Positions 26,278 through 37,000 are shown, counted from the first letter of the stretch. The stretch is 40,967 bases of DNA from JAPLDB01 sp038230515 (GCA_038230515.1 JBBRND010000034.1:1-40967), one strand, 5' to 3'. The notes: generated by a model from the letters alone, not told the origin. A program made the numbers and translations.

Positions 26278-26304
26278 AAAAAAAAAGAGCTACCGAAGTA
26301 GCTC
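26278..26304 (-). terminator. Terminator of rpoD
   Basis: On the minus strand, GAGCTAC-TTCG-GTAGCTC is followed by a run of at least nine T. Stem 26287-26293 with 26298-26304; stable TTCG tetraloop. It is 30 bases past the rpoD stop. Confidence 0.85.
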
Positions 26305-26333
26305 CCTTTTCTTGTGCAGGCGATAGTTTATTT

Positions 26334-27197
26334 TTATCCGAGATAGGTTTTCAGAATCTTGCTTCTTGAAGTATGCTTTAATCTGCGGATTGCTTTTTCT
26401 TTTATCTGGCGCACTCGCTCGCGGGTAAGGTCGAAGCGGTCGCCTATTTCTTCCAGAGTAAGGGGCTGTTCTCCGGCAAGTCCGAAGTAGAGGCGGAGTA
26501 CGTCAGCTTCGCGGGCAGTTAGAGTGGTAAGTGCGCGCTCAACTTCTCTGCGAAGCGATTCGGAGATAAGAGTATGGTCGGGGTTTAGCTGGTCATCGTC
26601 AGCAAGCACATCCATCAGAGTTCCGTCTTCACCTTGCATCAATGGTGCATCCATAGATACATGGCGACCGGAGGTGCGCATCGTGTCCTTTATATCTGCT
26701 GCAGTAATGCCGAGTACGGTTGCAATTTCTTCCTGCGATGGTTCGCGTTCGAATTCCTGTTCCAGTCGTCCGAATGCTTTGTTAATTTTATTGATGGAGC
26801 CGATTTTGTTTAACGGCAATCGCACAATGCGGCTTTGCTCTGCCAATGCCTGCAGGATAGATTGACGAATCCACCACACTGCATAGGAGATGAATTTGAA
26901 TCCGCGGGTTTCATCAAAACGGGTGGCGGCTTTTATCAGTCCGAGATTTCCTTCGTTGATAAGGTCGCTCAAGGTTAAGCCCTGGTTTTGGTATTGCTTA
27001 GCAACAGATACTACAAAACGCAGATTTGCTTTGGTAAGTTTCTCGAGTGCCTTGGCATCACCTTGTTTAATGAGTCGTGCAAGACGCACTTCTTCTTCTG
27101 CTGTAATTAACTCTACCCGTCCAATCTCTTGCAAATATTTATCAAGAGAAGCGGTTTCACGATTGGTAACTTGTTTTGTAATTTTTAACTGGCGCAT
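26334..27197 (-). CDS. rpoD: Primary RNA polymerase sigma factor, short Bacteroidota form
   Basis: The 287-residue protein has regions 1.2 (SLDKYLQEIGRVELIT), 2 (NLRFVVSVAKQYQNQGL, GFKFISYAVWWIRQSI), 3 and 4 (LTLEEIGDRFDLTRERVRQIK), in order. It lacks the N-terminal region 1.1 of the 600-residue proteobacterial form, as is normal for the primary sigma factor of Bacteroidota. It should recognise -7 TAnnTTTG and -33 TTTG, and exact -7 matches are abundant before genes in this window. A candidate promoter on the minus strand is TACATTTG at 27477-27484, which would give a leader of about 275 bases; the true promoter may be nearer. It is divergent from the rel gene. Confidence 0.95.
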   Translation of the reverse strand: MRQLKITKQVTNRETASLDKYLQEIGRVELITAEEEVRLARLIKQGDAKALEKLTKANLRFVVSVAKQYQNQGLTLSDLINEGNLGLIKAATRFDETRGFKFISYAVWWIRQSILQALAEQSRIVRLPLNKIGSINKINKAFGRLEQEFEREPSQEEIATVLGITAADIKDTMRTSGRHVSMDAPLMQGEDGTLMDVLADDDQLNPDHTLISESLRREVERALTTLTAREADVLRLYFGLAGEQPLTLEEIGDRFDLTRERVRQIKEKAIRRLKHTSRSKILKTYLG

Positions 27198-27523
27198 TGT
27201 AGTTCTTTAAATCTAAAAATTAATAAGATGAAATAAAAATATGATAACAGGTAATGAAACGCCACGCATTTAGCTTTAGTTTCAACGGCTGAAAGAAAAC
27301 GGTAAAATTTTCTTACAAATTTTTTCGATGAGGTCAGAAATTCGTAGATAAATGGCGGACATGAAGGTAGTTAATTATATTAACTCCAAATTTCGAGGTT
27401 TATTACAGAAAAGGAAAGTGTAAGGAAAAGGAAGAAAAACGAGTAACATGACAGGGGGGAGGGAACTACTCAACTTCAAATGTATTAACCTCTTTCAACT
27501 ACTTTGAGTAATTTAGCGCAAGC
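27198..27523. other. Divergent intergenic region between rpoD and rel
   Basis: The 326 bases hold promoters for both genes. A 17-bp palindrome AGTTAAT-TAT-ATTAACT lies at 27369-27385. For rpoD the only exact TAnnTTTG is on the minus strand at 27477-27484. For rel, TACTTTG (27500-27506, one base short) and TAATTTAG (27509-27516, one mismatch) lie close to the ATG. No gene or RNA element is recognised. Confidence 0.45.
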
Positions 27524-29737
27524 ATGTCCGACACCGCCACACAGCTTTACAATACTGAAGAGGAAAAGAAATTAATCCTCAGTCGCTACCGTGCACTGTT
27601 GCGTGCATGCAAGGCAAACATAACCAAAGAAGAGAAAAAAGAAATCCGCCTCGCCTTCAACATGGCCATGGAAGCGCACAAGGACATGCGCAGAAAAAGT
27701 GGGCTGCCTTACATCATGCACCCGCTTGCTGTTGCGCAAATTGTTGCCGAAGAAATCGGACTCGGCACAGTTGCCATTGTTGCAGCGCTTCTTCATGACA
27801 CTGTTGAGGACACATACCTCACCCACACCGATATTGAAAAAAATTTCGGAAAGAAAGTAGGAAGCATTGTTGACGGACTCACAAAAATTTCCGGAGTGTT
27901 TGAGCAAGGAACTTCTCTTCAAGCAGAAAATTTCAGAAAAGTTTTACTCACCCTCAGTGACGACATCCGCGTTATCCTAATCAAACTAGCCGACCGTCTA
28001 CACAACATGCGCACGCTCGACAGCATGGCGCGCGAAAAGCAGTTGAAGATTGCAAGCGAAACCGCCTACCTCTATGCACCTCTTGCTCACCGCCTCGGTT
28101 TATATTCCATCAAAACCGAGCTGGACGATCTTGCAATGAAATATACTGATCCGGAAATTTATGAAGACATCAATACTAAGCTGCAGGAAACAAAGCGCGA
28201 ACGTCAACGCTTCATCAGTGAATTCAGCGAGCCAATAAAAGTTGAAATTGAAAAGCAGGAATTGAAATGCGACATTAAAGGCAGACCGAAATCAGTACAC
28301 TCCATCTGGACGAAGATGAAAAAGCAAGGCGTCAGCTTCGATGAGATTTACGACATCTTCGCCATCCGCATCATTATTGATGTAACCGAAGAAGACGAGA
28401 AAGCATTGTGTTGGCGCGTGTACTCCATCGTTACCGATTTTTATCATCCCAATCCTGATCGCCTTCGAGACTGGATTTCCACTCCGAAAGGCACGGGCTA
28501 CGAATCACTGCACACAACGGTGATGGGTCCGGGAGGAAAATGGGTGGAAGTGCAAATACGTTCGAGGCGTATGGATGAAATTGCAGAGAAAGGTTTTGCA
28601 GCGCACTGGAAATACAAAGAGAGTGCAGCGGAGTCAGCTATTGATGAATGGATCGGAAAAATCCGTGAGCTGCTTGAGAATCCCGAAAGCAACGCCATTG
28701 ATTTCATTGACGATTTCAAATTGAATCTTTTCAGTGATGAAATTTTTGTATTCACTCCGAATGGAGAATTGAAATCACTTCCGGGAGGAAGCACCGCGCT
28801 TGATTTTGCTTTTGAAATTCACAGCGCACTCGGCAGCAAGTGCATTGGTGCAAAAGCGAATCATAAATTAGTTCCGCTCAGTCACAAGCTCCGCAGCGGA
28901 GACCAGGTGGAGATTCTAACTTCCAACAAACAAACTCCGAAAGAGGATTGGCTCAACTTTGTTGTTACCGCAAAAGCAAAATCGAAAATTAAAAATGCGC
29001 TGAAGGAAGAAAAGAAAAAAGTTGCCGAGGATGGAAAAGAAATTCTTCAGCGCAAACTCAAGCATCTCAAAATAAATTTCAACAACGATAACATCAACGA
29101 GCTTCTCGCCTACTACAAAATTCCTAGTACGCTCGATTTGTATTACCGAATCGCCAAAGGCACTCTTGATATTTACGACTTATCAGATTTTGCTGAGGAC
29201 AAAGGACAGATTCATGCAAAAGCTCCGCGTCCGCAGGAACAGCAATCACTTGAACACATGGTACGAAGCGTTCGCGGTAATAGCGACATGCTCGTGATCG
29301 GAGAAAACATGGAGCGCATTGATTACAATCTTTCTCCCTGCTGCAATCCCATTCCCGGAGATGACGTGTTTGGATTTATTACAGTAAGTGAAGGAATAAA
29401 AATTCACCGTGTCAGTTGCCCGAATGCAATGCAACTGATGAGCAACTACGCCTACCGGATTGTAAAAGCAAAATGGACAGGTCAGCAGCAGATTGCTTTC
29501 CTTGCCGGAATAAGAATGACAGGTATTGACGAAGTAGGAATCGTAAATAAAATTTCGAAAGTTATCAGCAGCGAACTGAAAGTAAATATGCGGAGTATCA
29601 GCATTGACAGCAACGATGGAATTTTTGACGGTACCATTATGCTCTTTGTTCATGACACTGAACACCTCACCAAACTGATGAAAAAACTAAAAGAGATTCA
29701 TGGAATACTTACTGTGAGCAGAGTGGATGCAAACTGA
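27524..29737 (+). CDS. Bifunctional (p)ppGpp synthetase/hydrolase, RelA/SpoT family
   Basis: The 737-residue protein makes and degrades the alarmone (p)ppGpp. The hydrolase domain keeps its HD motif, His91-Asp92 with Glu95-Asp96 (LLHDTVEDT), plus HPLAVAQI before it, so hydrolysis is expected. The synthetase domain starts near residue 251 (GRPKSVHSIWTKM) and contains FAIRIIIDV and the STPKGTGYESLHTTV block. A TGS domain begins near 404 (DEIFVFTPNGEL) and a C-terminal ACT domain near 655. Length is the usual 730-750 residues. It is the only Rel-type gene in the window. The gene ends exactly where the convergent S41 protease gene ends, with no bases between the stops. Confidence 0.95.
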   Translation: MSDTATQLYNTEEEKKLILSRYRALLRACKANITKEEKKEIRLAFNMAMEAHKDMRRKSGLPYIMHPLAVAQIVAEEIGLGTVAIVAALLHDTVEDTYLTHTDIEKNFGKKVGSIVDGLTKISGVFEQGTSLQAENFRKVLLTLSDDIRVILIKLADRLHNMRTLDSMAREKQLKIASETAYLYAPLAHRLGLYSIKTELDDLAMKYTDPEIYEDINTKLQETKRERQRFISEFSEPIKVEIEKQELKCDIKGRPKSVHSIWTKMKKQGVSFDEIYDIFAIRIIIDVTEEDEKALCWRVYSIVTDFYHPNPDRLRDWISTPKGTGYESLHTTVMGPGGKWVEVQIRSRRMDEIAEKGFAAHWKYKESAAESAIDEWIGKIRELLENPESNAIDFIDDFKLNLFSDEIFVFTPNGELKSLPGGSTALDFAFEIHSALGSKCIGAKANHKLVPLSHKLRSGDQVEILTSNKQTPKEDWLNFVVTAKAKSKIKNALKEEKKKVAEDGKEILQRKLKHLKINFNNDNINELLAYYKIPSTLDLYYRIAKGTLDIYDLSDFAEDKGQIHAKAPRPQEQQSLEHMVRSVRGNSDMLVIGENMERIDYNLSPCCNPIPGDDVFGFITVSEGIKIHRVSCPNAMQLMSNYAYRIVKAKWTGQQQIAFLAGIRMTGIDEVGIVNKISKVISSELKVNMRSISIDSNDGIFDGTIMLFVHDTEHLTKLMKKLKEIHGILTVSRVDAN

Positions 29738-31564
29738 TTAGTTTTTCTCACCCCACTCTTCACTCTCGCTTCCGGTAAGCGCGTGCTCAGTGGTTCCGGG
29801 TTTTCCGATAATCTTGTGTTCGCCTTCACCAGCTAAAATAGCAGAATAGGTTTTTGAATCATTCAATACTTCAATTGCTTTCTTAAGCTCTTTATCGTAT
29901 TTGAAATTTGCCTGGAGCGCGCCCGATTGATAATAATAGCGCGATACAATTTCCTGCTCAAGCATTTCACGAATCTCTTCGTGATGATTTTTCAAATCTA
30001 GTTTCTTCGCATCTTCCATTTTCTTCTTGAGTGAATTGAATTCAGTTTCGAGTGAAGAGTAATAATTTTCTTTTTCTGCAGAATGCTTTAAAGCATCAAA
30101 CTCCTTTTCACTTTTATTCACATACTCATATTTCTTATCGGCAAGCCACTTTGCAAACTGATCAAACTCGGCTTCACTCAATCGAAATGTTTTTGCTGAA
30201 TCAATTGTGGGATGCTGATTGAAATAAATATTTGCGTAATCAAACACGAGGTAATTTGTTGCCAGCGCCATGCTCAGATTGCTATATTGATCCTGATCCA
30301 TATAAACATCAGGATAAATTCCACTCCCGTCAAACACACTTCGACCATTTTTGGTTTTATATTCTTTCAGCAATGAATCTGCCCGATGACCGACAATTCC
30401 CGCATTGGAGCGATGCGCATAATCAAGCGCCTGTATGCATCGCCCGCTCGGTGTATAGTATTTAGCAATCGTAACTTTCAACAGCGTATTGTAACTCATC
30501 GGATATGTTTGCTGTACCAACCCCTTTCCGAATGTGCGCTGACCAATCACCACTCCTCTGTCTAATTCCTGAATTGCACCTGTTACAATTTCAGAAGCAG
30601 ATGCAGAGCCCTTGTCAACCAAGACGGCAATCGGAACTTCAACATCAACCGGAGGTTTTGTAGCGATGTATTCCACATTCATCTCCCGTACTTTCCCTTT
30701 TTGAGAAACAATCTTTTGTCCTTTATCCACAAAAAGATTTACGATCTCAACAGCTTCCTTCAGAAGCCCACCGCCATTTCCGCGAAGATCAATCACAAGG
30801 TATTTCATTTTCGGATTTGCTTTGAGTGAAGCATAAGCGCTTGCAATTTCTTCTCCGGCATCCTCGAGAAACTGATTGAGACGGATGTAACCTGTATTCT
30901 CACTAACCATTCCGAAGTACGGAACGTTCTTGAATTTTATTTCATCACGGTATAATTTTTTCTCGATGGGCTTGTCTTGACCATCGCGTCTGAGTGTCAA
31001 TGTAACAAGAGATCCTTTCGCGCCTTTTAGGTATTCGGTAACATCACCAACTTCTTTCGATGCAACGTTGGTTCCGTTTACCGAAAGAATTTTATCTCCG
31101 GGACGGATGTCGCCTTTCTGAGCAGGGAAACTTTCATACACTTCGCTCACTTCAATCTCTCCATTGCGTTCGTGTACCAGCGCACCAATGCCACCATACT
31201 CAGCACTAACATGCGTCATGCGGTAGTCTTCAATATCCGATTCGGGAATATAAACTGTGTATGGATCGAGCGTTTTTAACATGGAATTGATTCCGCGTTC
31301 CATCAGTTCACCCGGCTGAATACTGTCCACATAATAAATATTTACGTTGCGGTAGGCCGTAGTGAAAATGTCAAGGTTCTTCGACACTTCAAAATAGTAA
31401 TCTTCTACGAAGCTGAAACTTATAAGCGAAACAGCAACGATGGAAAAAATAATTACTAACTTTTTCTTTCTTTTCAGAAACGATTTCATTCTATTCATTT
31501 TAGTATTCAGAAAATTAGACAATGATTTATTAATATTGAAAAAGCAACGGATCGTTGCTTTCAT
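29738..31564 (-). CDS. C-terminal processing peptidase, S41 family, with PDZ domain
   Basis: The 608-residue protein has one membrane segment near residues 37-54, a PDZ domain (about 122-205, GGIGALVHERNGEIEVSEV), and the S41 core. The catalytic dyad is Ser322 in GSASASEI and Lys347 in FGKGLVQ, 25 residues apart as in E. coli Tsp. The 150-residue C-terminal region is a helical extension. It degrades or trims periplasmic proteins at their C-termini. Numbering uses ATG 31564; the true start may instead be Met23 (31498) or Met26 (31489), which would begin directly before the membrane anchor. A TAnnTTTG element only four bases before 31564 means the first start would be leaderless and the second would have a 60-base leader. 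It is convergent with rel with no gap. Confidence 0.9.
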   Translation of the reverse strand: MKATIRCFFNINKSLSNFLNTKMNRMKSFLKRKKKLVIIFSIVAVSLISFSFVEDYYFEVSKNLDIFTTAYRNVNIYYVDSIQPGELMERGINSMLKTLDPYTVYIPESDIEDYRMTHVSAEYGGIGALVHERNGEIEVSEVYESFPAQKGDIRPGDKILSVNGTNVASKEVGDVTEYLKGAKGSLVTLTLRRDGQDKPIEKKLYRDEIKFKNVPYFGMVSENTGYIRLNQFLEDAGEEIASAYASLKANPKMKYLVIDLRGNGGGLLKEAVEIVNLFVDKGQKIVSQKGKVREMNVEYIATKPPVDVEVPIAVLVDKGSASASEIVTGAIQELDRGVVIGQRTFGKGLVQQTYPMSYNTLLKVTIAKYYTPSGRCIQALDYAHRSNAGIVGHRADSLLKEYKTKNGRSVFDGSGIYPDVYMDQDQYSNLSMALATNYLVFDYANIYFNQHPTIDSAKTFRLSEAEFDQFAKWLADKKYEYVNKSEKEFDALKHSAEKENYYSSLETEFNSLKKKMEDAKKLDLKNHHEEIREMLEQEIVSRYYYQSGALQANFKYDKELKKAIEVLNDSKTYSAILAGEGEHKIIGKPGTTEHALTGSESEEWGEKN

Positions 31565-31568
31565 CTAA

Positions 31569-31576
31569 CAAAAGTA
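31569..31576 (-). promoter_or_regulatory. -7 promoter element of the S41 protease gene
   Basis: Minus-strand TACTTTTG is an exact TAnnTTTG, four bases before the ATG at 31564. Confidence 0.5.
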
Positions 31577-31630
31577 CAACAAGTGTGTTAACGGAAAACG
31601 CGCGTAAAAAAATTAAGCGGTTAATGTTTG

Positions 31631-32743
31631 TTAAGAAAGTACTTCGCTGAAGTCATTTACCACATTGTACAACGTATCGCGTTCCACAGGAGCGCGATTG
31701 CTTTGACGGATCAGCGAAACGAGTTCTTCAGTAGTGAGTGATGGTTTCTGTTCCTCAGCACCTGCCATGGAATAAATTTTTGTAGTATCGTCAATAGTTC
31801 CATCAAGATCGTCAACACCGAATGCCTGGGAAAGTTGCGCTGTGCTTCTTCCAATCATGGGCCAATATGCTTTTACATGATTAAAGTTATCGAGATAAAC
31901 TCTGCTCACTGCATAGTTTTTTAAATCTTCAACAACCGTTGATTCCGTCACATCACTCATGTCATTATCCTTGTTGCGGAACTTGAGAGGAATAAAAGTA
32001 TTGAAGCCAGAAGTTTTATCCTGAAGATTTCTCAATCGTTCCAAGTGATCAATACGGTGAGAATAATTTTCTATGTGCCCGTAAAGCATGGTTGCGTTGG
32101 TATGCAAACCGAGGCGATGTGCAGTTTCGTGAATGAGAAGCCACTGTTCGCTTGAACATTTATCAGCACAGATTTTTTCGCGAATGTCTTCATCAAAAAT
32201 TTCGGCACCGCCACCAGGCAGCGAACCCAAACCATTTTCACGGAGATAAGAAAGTCCTTCTTCGACAGTCAGCTTTGCCTTGCGAAACATATAATCCAGT
32301 TCAACGGCAGTGAATGCTTTGATGTGTAGATCGGGACGATGCGTTTTTATTTTCTTCAATAGCTGCGCGAAGAAATGCAGATCAAGTTTTGGATGCACGC
32401 CACCAACAATGTGAACTTCCGTAACCGGCTTTCCATCATACCCCTTTACGATATTTAACATTTGTTCTTCGCTTAGTTCCCAACCTTCTATTCTGTTTTT
32501 ATACAAGCGAGAGTAAGAACAAAAATAACAGGTGAACACACAAACATTTGTTGGCTCAATGTGAAAGTTGCGGTTGAAATAAGTATGGTTACCGTTTTTT
32601 TTTTCTCTCACGAAGTTTGCAAGCGAACCAAGAAAACCAAGCTCGCCTTTTTCGAAAAGTAAAATTCCTTCTTCAAGAGAAATTCTTTTTCCGGAATAAA
32701 CTTTGTCAGCAACTTGGTGCAGGGAGAGTTCTGTAGAAATCAT
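31631..32743 (-). CDS. mqnE: Aminofutalosine synthase (radical SAM)
   Basis: The 370-residue protein has the radical SAM cysteines Cys68, Cys72 and Cys75 in TNVCVFTCYFCSY, and the MqnE-type blocks VTEVHIVGGVHPKLDL, HIKAFTAVELDY, LPGGGAEIFDEDIR and HTNATMLYGHIENYSHRIDH. MqnE joins 3-[(1-carboxyvinyl)oxy]benzoate to S-adenosylmethionine to give 6-amino-6-deoxyfutalosine, in the futalosine route to menaquinone. The KAFTAVE and YGHIE blocks separate it from the related MqnC. None of mqnA, B, C or D is in the window, so the pathway genes are scattered here. It follows tsaD on the minus strand after 39 bases but has its own promoter element just before the ATG. Confidence 0.9.
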   Translation of the reverse strand: MISTELSLHQVADKVYSGKRISLEEGILLFEKGELGFLGSLANFVREKKNGNHTYFNRNFHIEPTNVCVFTCYFCSYSRLYKNRIEGWELSEEQMLNIVKGYDGKPVTEVHIVGGVHPKLDLHFFAQLLKKIKTHRPDLHIKAFTAVELDYMFRKAKLTVEEGLSYLRENGLGSLPGGGAEIFDEDIREKICADKCSSEQWLLIHETAHRLGLHTNATMLYGHIENYSHRIDHLERLRNLQDKTSGFNTFIPLKFRNKDNDMSDVTESTVVEDLKNYAVSRVYLDNFNHVKAYWPMIGRSTAQLSQAFGVDDLDGTIDDTTKIYSMAGAEEQKPSLTTEELVSLIRQSNRAPVERDTLYNVVNDFSEVLS

Positions 32744-32748
32744 CGATG

Positions 32749-32756
32749 CAAAGTTA
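32749..32756 (-). promoter_or_regulatory. -7 promoter element of mqnE
   Basis: Minus-strand TAACTTTG is an exact TAnnTTTG, five bases before the ATG at 32743; it predicts a leaderless transcript. It lies in the tsaD-mqnE gap. Confidence 0.5.
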
Positions 32757-32782
32757 AGGAAGTTGATGATTTGAGCGCGTAA

Positions 32783-33805
32783 TTAAAAACTCATTCTTGC
32801 CAACGGAGAAATGGTTTGCCCTGCGAATTCTCGCTTCAGGAATTTATAGTAACCAACAATCGCAATCATGGCAGCATTATCAGTGCAATATTCAAACGGA
32901 GGAATGAAAACATTCCAGGCGAGTTCATCTTTCATTTTCAAAAACGCACTTCGCAAACCAGAGTTTGCACTCACGCCTCCTGCAAGGGCAATCTCTTTTA
33001 TCCCCGTTTCAAGAGATGCCTTTTTCATTTTACGAATCAGTATTTCAATAATTGCATGTTGAATGGAAGCACAGATGTCATCAAGATTTTTTTTGATGAA
33101 AGAAGAATCTTTTGCAATGGCATCACGGATTAAATAAAGAAAGGAAGTTTTCAATCCGCTGAAAGAAAAACCGAGTCCGGAAATATTCGGAACAGGAAAA
33201 GTGAATGCGCGAGGGTTTCCATTCTTTGCGTGCTGATCAATCATCACTCCTCCGGGATATGGAAGTCCCAGAATTTTTGCTGCCTTATCAAATGCTTCAC
33301 CTGCAGCATCGTCAATTGTTTGTCCGATTACTTCCATTTGCAAATAATCTTTCACCAAAACAATTTGTGTGTGTCCTCCGGAAACCGTTAGGCAGAGAAA
33401 AGGAAATTGGGGATGAGAAGAAGTTTCATTCTTCCTGATAAAATGTGCAAGCACATGTCCCTGCATGTGATTCACTTCAATGACTGGAATCTTCAACGCC
33501 ATTGCAAATGCTTTTGCAAATGAAACTCCGACTAACAATGCGCCTATCAAACCGGGACCTCTTGTAAATGCAACGGCATGTAAATCTTCTTTCTTAATAT
33601 TCGTTGCGCGCAATGCTTCATCCACCACCGGAATAATTTTTTGCTGGTGAGCGCGTGAAGCAAGCTCGGGCACCACTCCACCATAATAGCGATGTATTGC
33701 CTGTGGAGCAATGATGTTGGATAATACATGATCGTTGCTGAAAACTGAAGCAGCAGTTTCATCACAACTTGACTCTATACCGAGTATATTTACGACCTTA
33801 TTCAC
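32783..33805 (-). CDS. tsaD: tRNA N6-adenosine threonylcarbamoyltransferase
   Basis: The 340-residue protein is a full-length TsaD (Kae1/Qri7 family). It transfers threonylcarbamoyl from TC-AMP to A37 of ANN-decoding tRNAs. Visible motifs are the opening ILGIESSCDETAASVF, the metal-binding HxxxH in VNHMQGHVLAH (His113, His117), LTVSGGHTQIVLV, the GEAFDKAAKILGLPYPGG block and the C-terminal DNAAMIA. It needs TsaB, TsaC and TsaE partners, which are elsewhere. It has its own promoter and is divergent from the TamB-like gene, an arrangement I associate with other Bacteroidota genomes. Confidence 0.95.
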   Translation of the reverse strand: MNKVVNILGIESSCDETAASVFSNDHVLSNIIAPQAIHRYYGGVVPELASRAHQQKIIPVVDEALRATNIKKEDLHAVAFTRGPGLIGALLVGVSFAKAFAMALKIPVIEVNHMQGHVLAHFIRKNETSSHPQFPFLCLTVSGGHTQIVLVKDYLQMEVIGQTIDDAAGEAFDKAAKILGLPYPGGVMIDQHAKNGNPRAFTFPVPNISGLGFSFSGLKTSFLYLIRDAIAKDSSFIKKNLDDICASIQHAIIEILIRKMKKASLETGIKEIALAGGVSANSGLRSAFLKMKDELAWNVFIPPFEYCTDNAAMIAIVGYYKFLKREFAGQTISPLARMSF

Positions 33806-33846
33806 GGCAGGATATTTGAAAGGGATGAGAGGAAATTTTTCGGAAA

Positions 33847-33854
33847 CAAAACTA
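33847..33854 (-). promoter_or_regulatory. -7 promoter element of tsaD
   Basis: Minus-strand TAGTTTTG is an exact TAnnTTTG, 41 bases before the ATG at 33805. Confidence 0.5.
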
Positions 33855-34009
33855 CCTCTTAAATCTGGAATAATGGAGAATGGAATGTTGGAAAAAGAAA
33901 TAAATGAATTACTTTCTATCGTTTTTGTATTCTAACATTCCAAATTTTTAAAAACACGGTCATCAAGAAACTAAAGCTCATATTACTTTGGACGCTAGCT
34001 ATCCTCATT

Positions 34010-37000
34010 TTGTTGGTGGGCTCAGTTTTTCTTGCTGCTACTGTCCCATCAGTACAAACGTGGCTTGCACACCGTGCATCAGAATATCTTTCAAAAGAAC
34101 TCCACACAAACGTTTATGTAAATAAAGTTCAGATAAGATTTGTTAAATCGATTGTGCTGAAAGGTGTTTACATTGGCGATCAACATCACGATACTTTGCT
34201 ATACGCGGGAGAACTTTCTGTGAACATTAATAACATCAGTACCTCGAAAAAAATTTTCGAGATTGAAACTCTTTCGCTCACCGATGCGAATTTTTATCTG
34301 AGACAATATCATGGAGAAGAGCATCTCAACCTGAATTTTCTGATAAATTATTTTTCTTCGGATGGGGTTGCGGATACTTCCTCGCATAAACTGAAACTTA
34401 CCGTTGCCAATCTGCAACTGCACAACGCGCGCTTTAAGTATGAAGTGGAAGACGACACATTGAGTGAGCATGGAATTGACTACCAGCACATGGATGTAAG
34501 TAACATCAACGGAAGTATTTTCAACATTCATTTCATTAACGATTCTGTTTTCGGATTGATAAAAAATCTTTCGCTCCGCGAACGGAGTGGTTTTGTCTTA
34601 AATGAATTTAATGGCGATGCAAAACTTTCTGCGAATGAAATGCGCGTAAATAAACTAATGATCAAAACACCGTACAGTCATATTCAAACCGATCTAACAT
34701 TTAACTACGATAGTTTTCCTGACTGGATTGACTTTGTAGAAAAGATCCGATGGAATTCTGCCTTCCGCAATTCACTGATCTCATTTACCGACATTGCATA
34801 CTTCGCTGGCGATTACATATGGGGATTGAACAGTACGGTGAAACTTACTGGCGATTGCAAAGGAACTGTAACACATTTTAAGTGTAAAAATGTGACGCTT
34901 GAATACGGAGATCAAACGGTGTTCAAAGGAAACGTGGGTCTAACTGGTTTGCCGAATATTGATGAGACATATTTTGATATTCTTGCTGACAAAATTATTT
35001 CCACAAAACGTGATTTAGAAACAATTCCTGTTTATCCGTTTGATTCGGGAAGCCACGTAAAACTTCCTGAAAATATTACCCAGCTTGGTAAAATTACAAT
35101 CAAAGGAAAATTTTCCGGGTTCTACAATGACTTTGTCGCTTATGGAAATGTAAACACCGCACTCGGTTATCTCTCATCTGATATAAATTTGAAATATGAT
35201 CATGCGAAGAAAAAAGAATTTTACAAAGGACATCTTTCATCAAATGAATTTCTGATCGGTCAACTGATCGGAGTGCATGATCTCGGAGCATTGTCGTTTA
35301 ATGCCGATGTAGATGGAAGCGGATTGCGCCTGGATGACATGGAATCGCAAACAAATGGAGTAGTTTCCTTGCTTCAGTACAGAGGATATTCTTATAAAAA
35401 CATAAATGTGAACGGGCAGATTTCGAAAAAACTTTTTGATGGATCGTTCGCCATCAAAGAACCAAATGTTGACTTAAAGTTTAACGGACAAGTAGATTTT
35501 CAGGGAGCAATTCCAACGTTTGATTTTACGGCTGACATAAATCATTTGCATCTCGATACATTAAATCTTATCAAACTGCCGGGCGAAGCAGAAATAAGTT
35601 CTCAACTCGAAATAAATTTTTCAGGAAACAAACCGGATAATTGGGAAGGCGAGGTTCAGATCAATAACTTCAATTACAAGGCGGACAAAGTTTTGTACCA
35701 CGTTAATAATATTTCTATTAATTCTGAACTTGAGCCAACATTCAGAACCATTCATATCAAATCAGATTTTCTTGATGGGGATCTGAAGGGTCAGTTCGAA
35801 TTTCAAACTCTCGCAAATTCATTCACACAGCTTGTTCCGGAATATTTCCCGGCTCTCATGCCTGATTGCAAGCGCGTCACAACAAATCAGGATTTCTCGT
35901 TCAACTTTGATTTGAAAAACACCACGCTGATCACGGAAATTTTTCTTCCTTTATGGTATATTGATCCTTCCACAAAAATTGCAGGACGTTTCAACAGCAT
36001 TCTCAGCAAGGCGGAATGCAAGATTACTTCCAATGAAGTCAGGTATAAAACTTTTCGACTGATAAATGAAAATCTTATAATAGATGCCAGCAGTGAAATA
36101 GCTTCGGTAAAATCGGTAGCTGACCGCATTTATTATACAGCAGACAGCGCGTTTATGGAAACGCCTGTTGTTCTTGCTAGTGGAAAAATGAATGAGGTTG
36201 ATTTTGTCCTCCGCCTTGCTGATTCATCGCTTTACACTAACCGCGGGTACTTTAAAGGCAATTTGCTTTTTGCATCACCACAGAAGTTCAGGTTGAAGTT
36301 CAACAAAGCCGAAATAACACTTCAAAACAAAACGTGGGTTCTTAATCAGGAGAACTCATTACAAATTGACAGTACCGCGTTTTTGTTTTCAAAATTTGAT
36401 TTTGATTGCGGAAAAGAAAACCTTAATTTAAAAGGAATTATTTCGGAAAATAGAAGTGACACTCTTTTTTTTCAAGCAGATAATTTTTCCCTTACGAATC
36501 TGAATCCGATACTTAAATCATCAAACATAAATGTTGGTGGAGTATTGAATGGATCTGCAAGCATCAGCAATTTTTACGACCAACTATTATTGGTGTCAGA
36601 TTTGTCTGCTCACTCACTTGCAATTAATGGCGATACACTTGGCAATGCTCTTGTTAATAGCAGTTATGATGTAAAGAAAAAGGCCGTACATCTTTCCATG
36701 AATGTAATAAAGGGGGAAGCCAAAACAATTTTTATTGACGGAGATTATTATACTGTTCGTGCACGGGACAATCTTGATTTTGATCTTAAATTGAGTGGCT
36801 TTCGCATTGCGCCATACGAACGATACACGGGTGGTGTTGTAAGTGGTTTGAGGGGAAAAATTTCTTCCGATCTCAAACTCACCGGCACTTTCAGCGAACC
36901 TGTTTTCAATGGCACTATTAATCTTAATCAGGCAGGATGCAAAGTAGATTATCTCAATACAACCTACTCGACAAATGACAAAGTGTTAGTAAAGGAGAAT

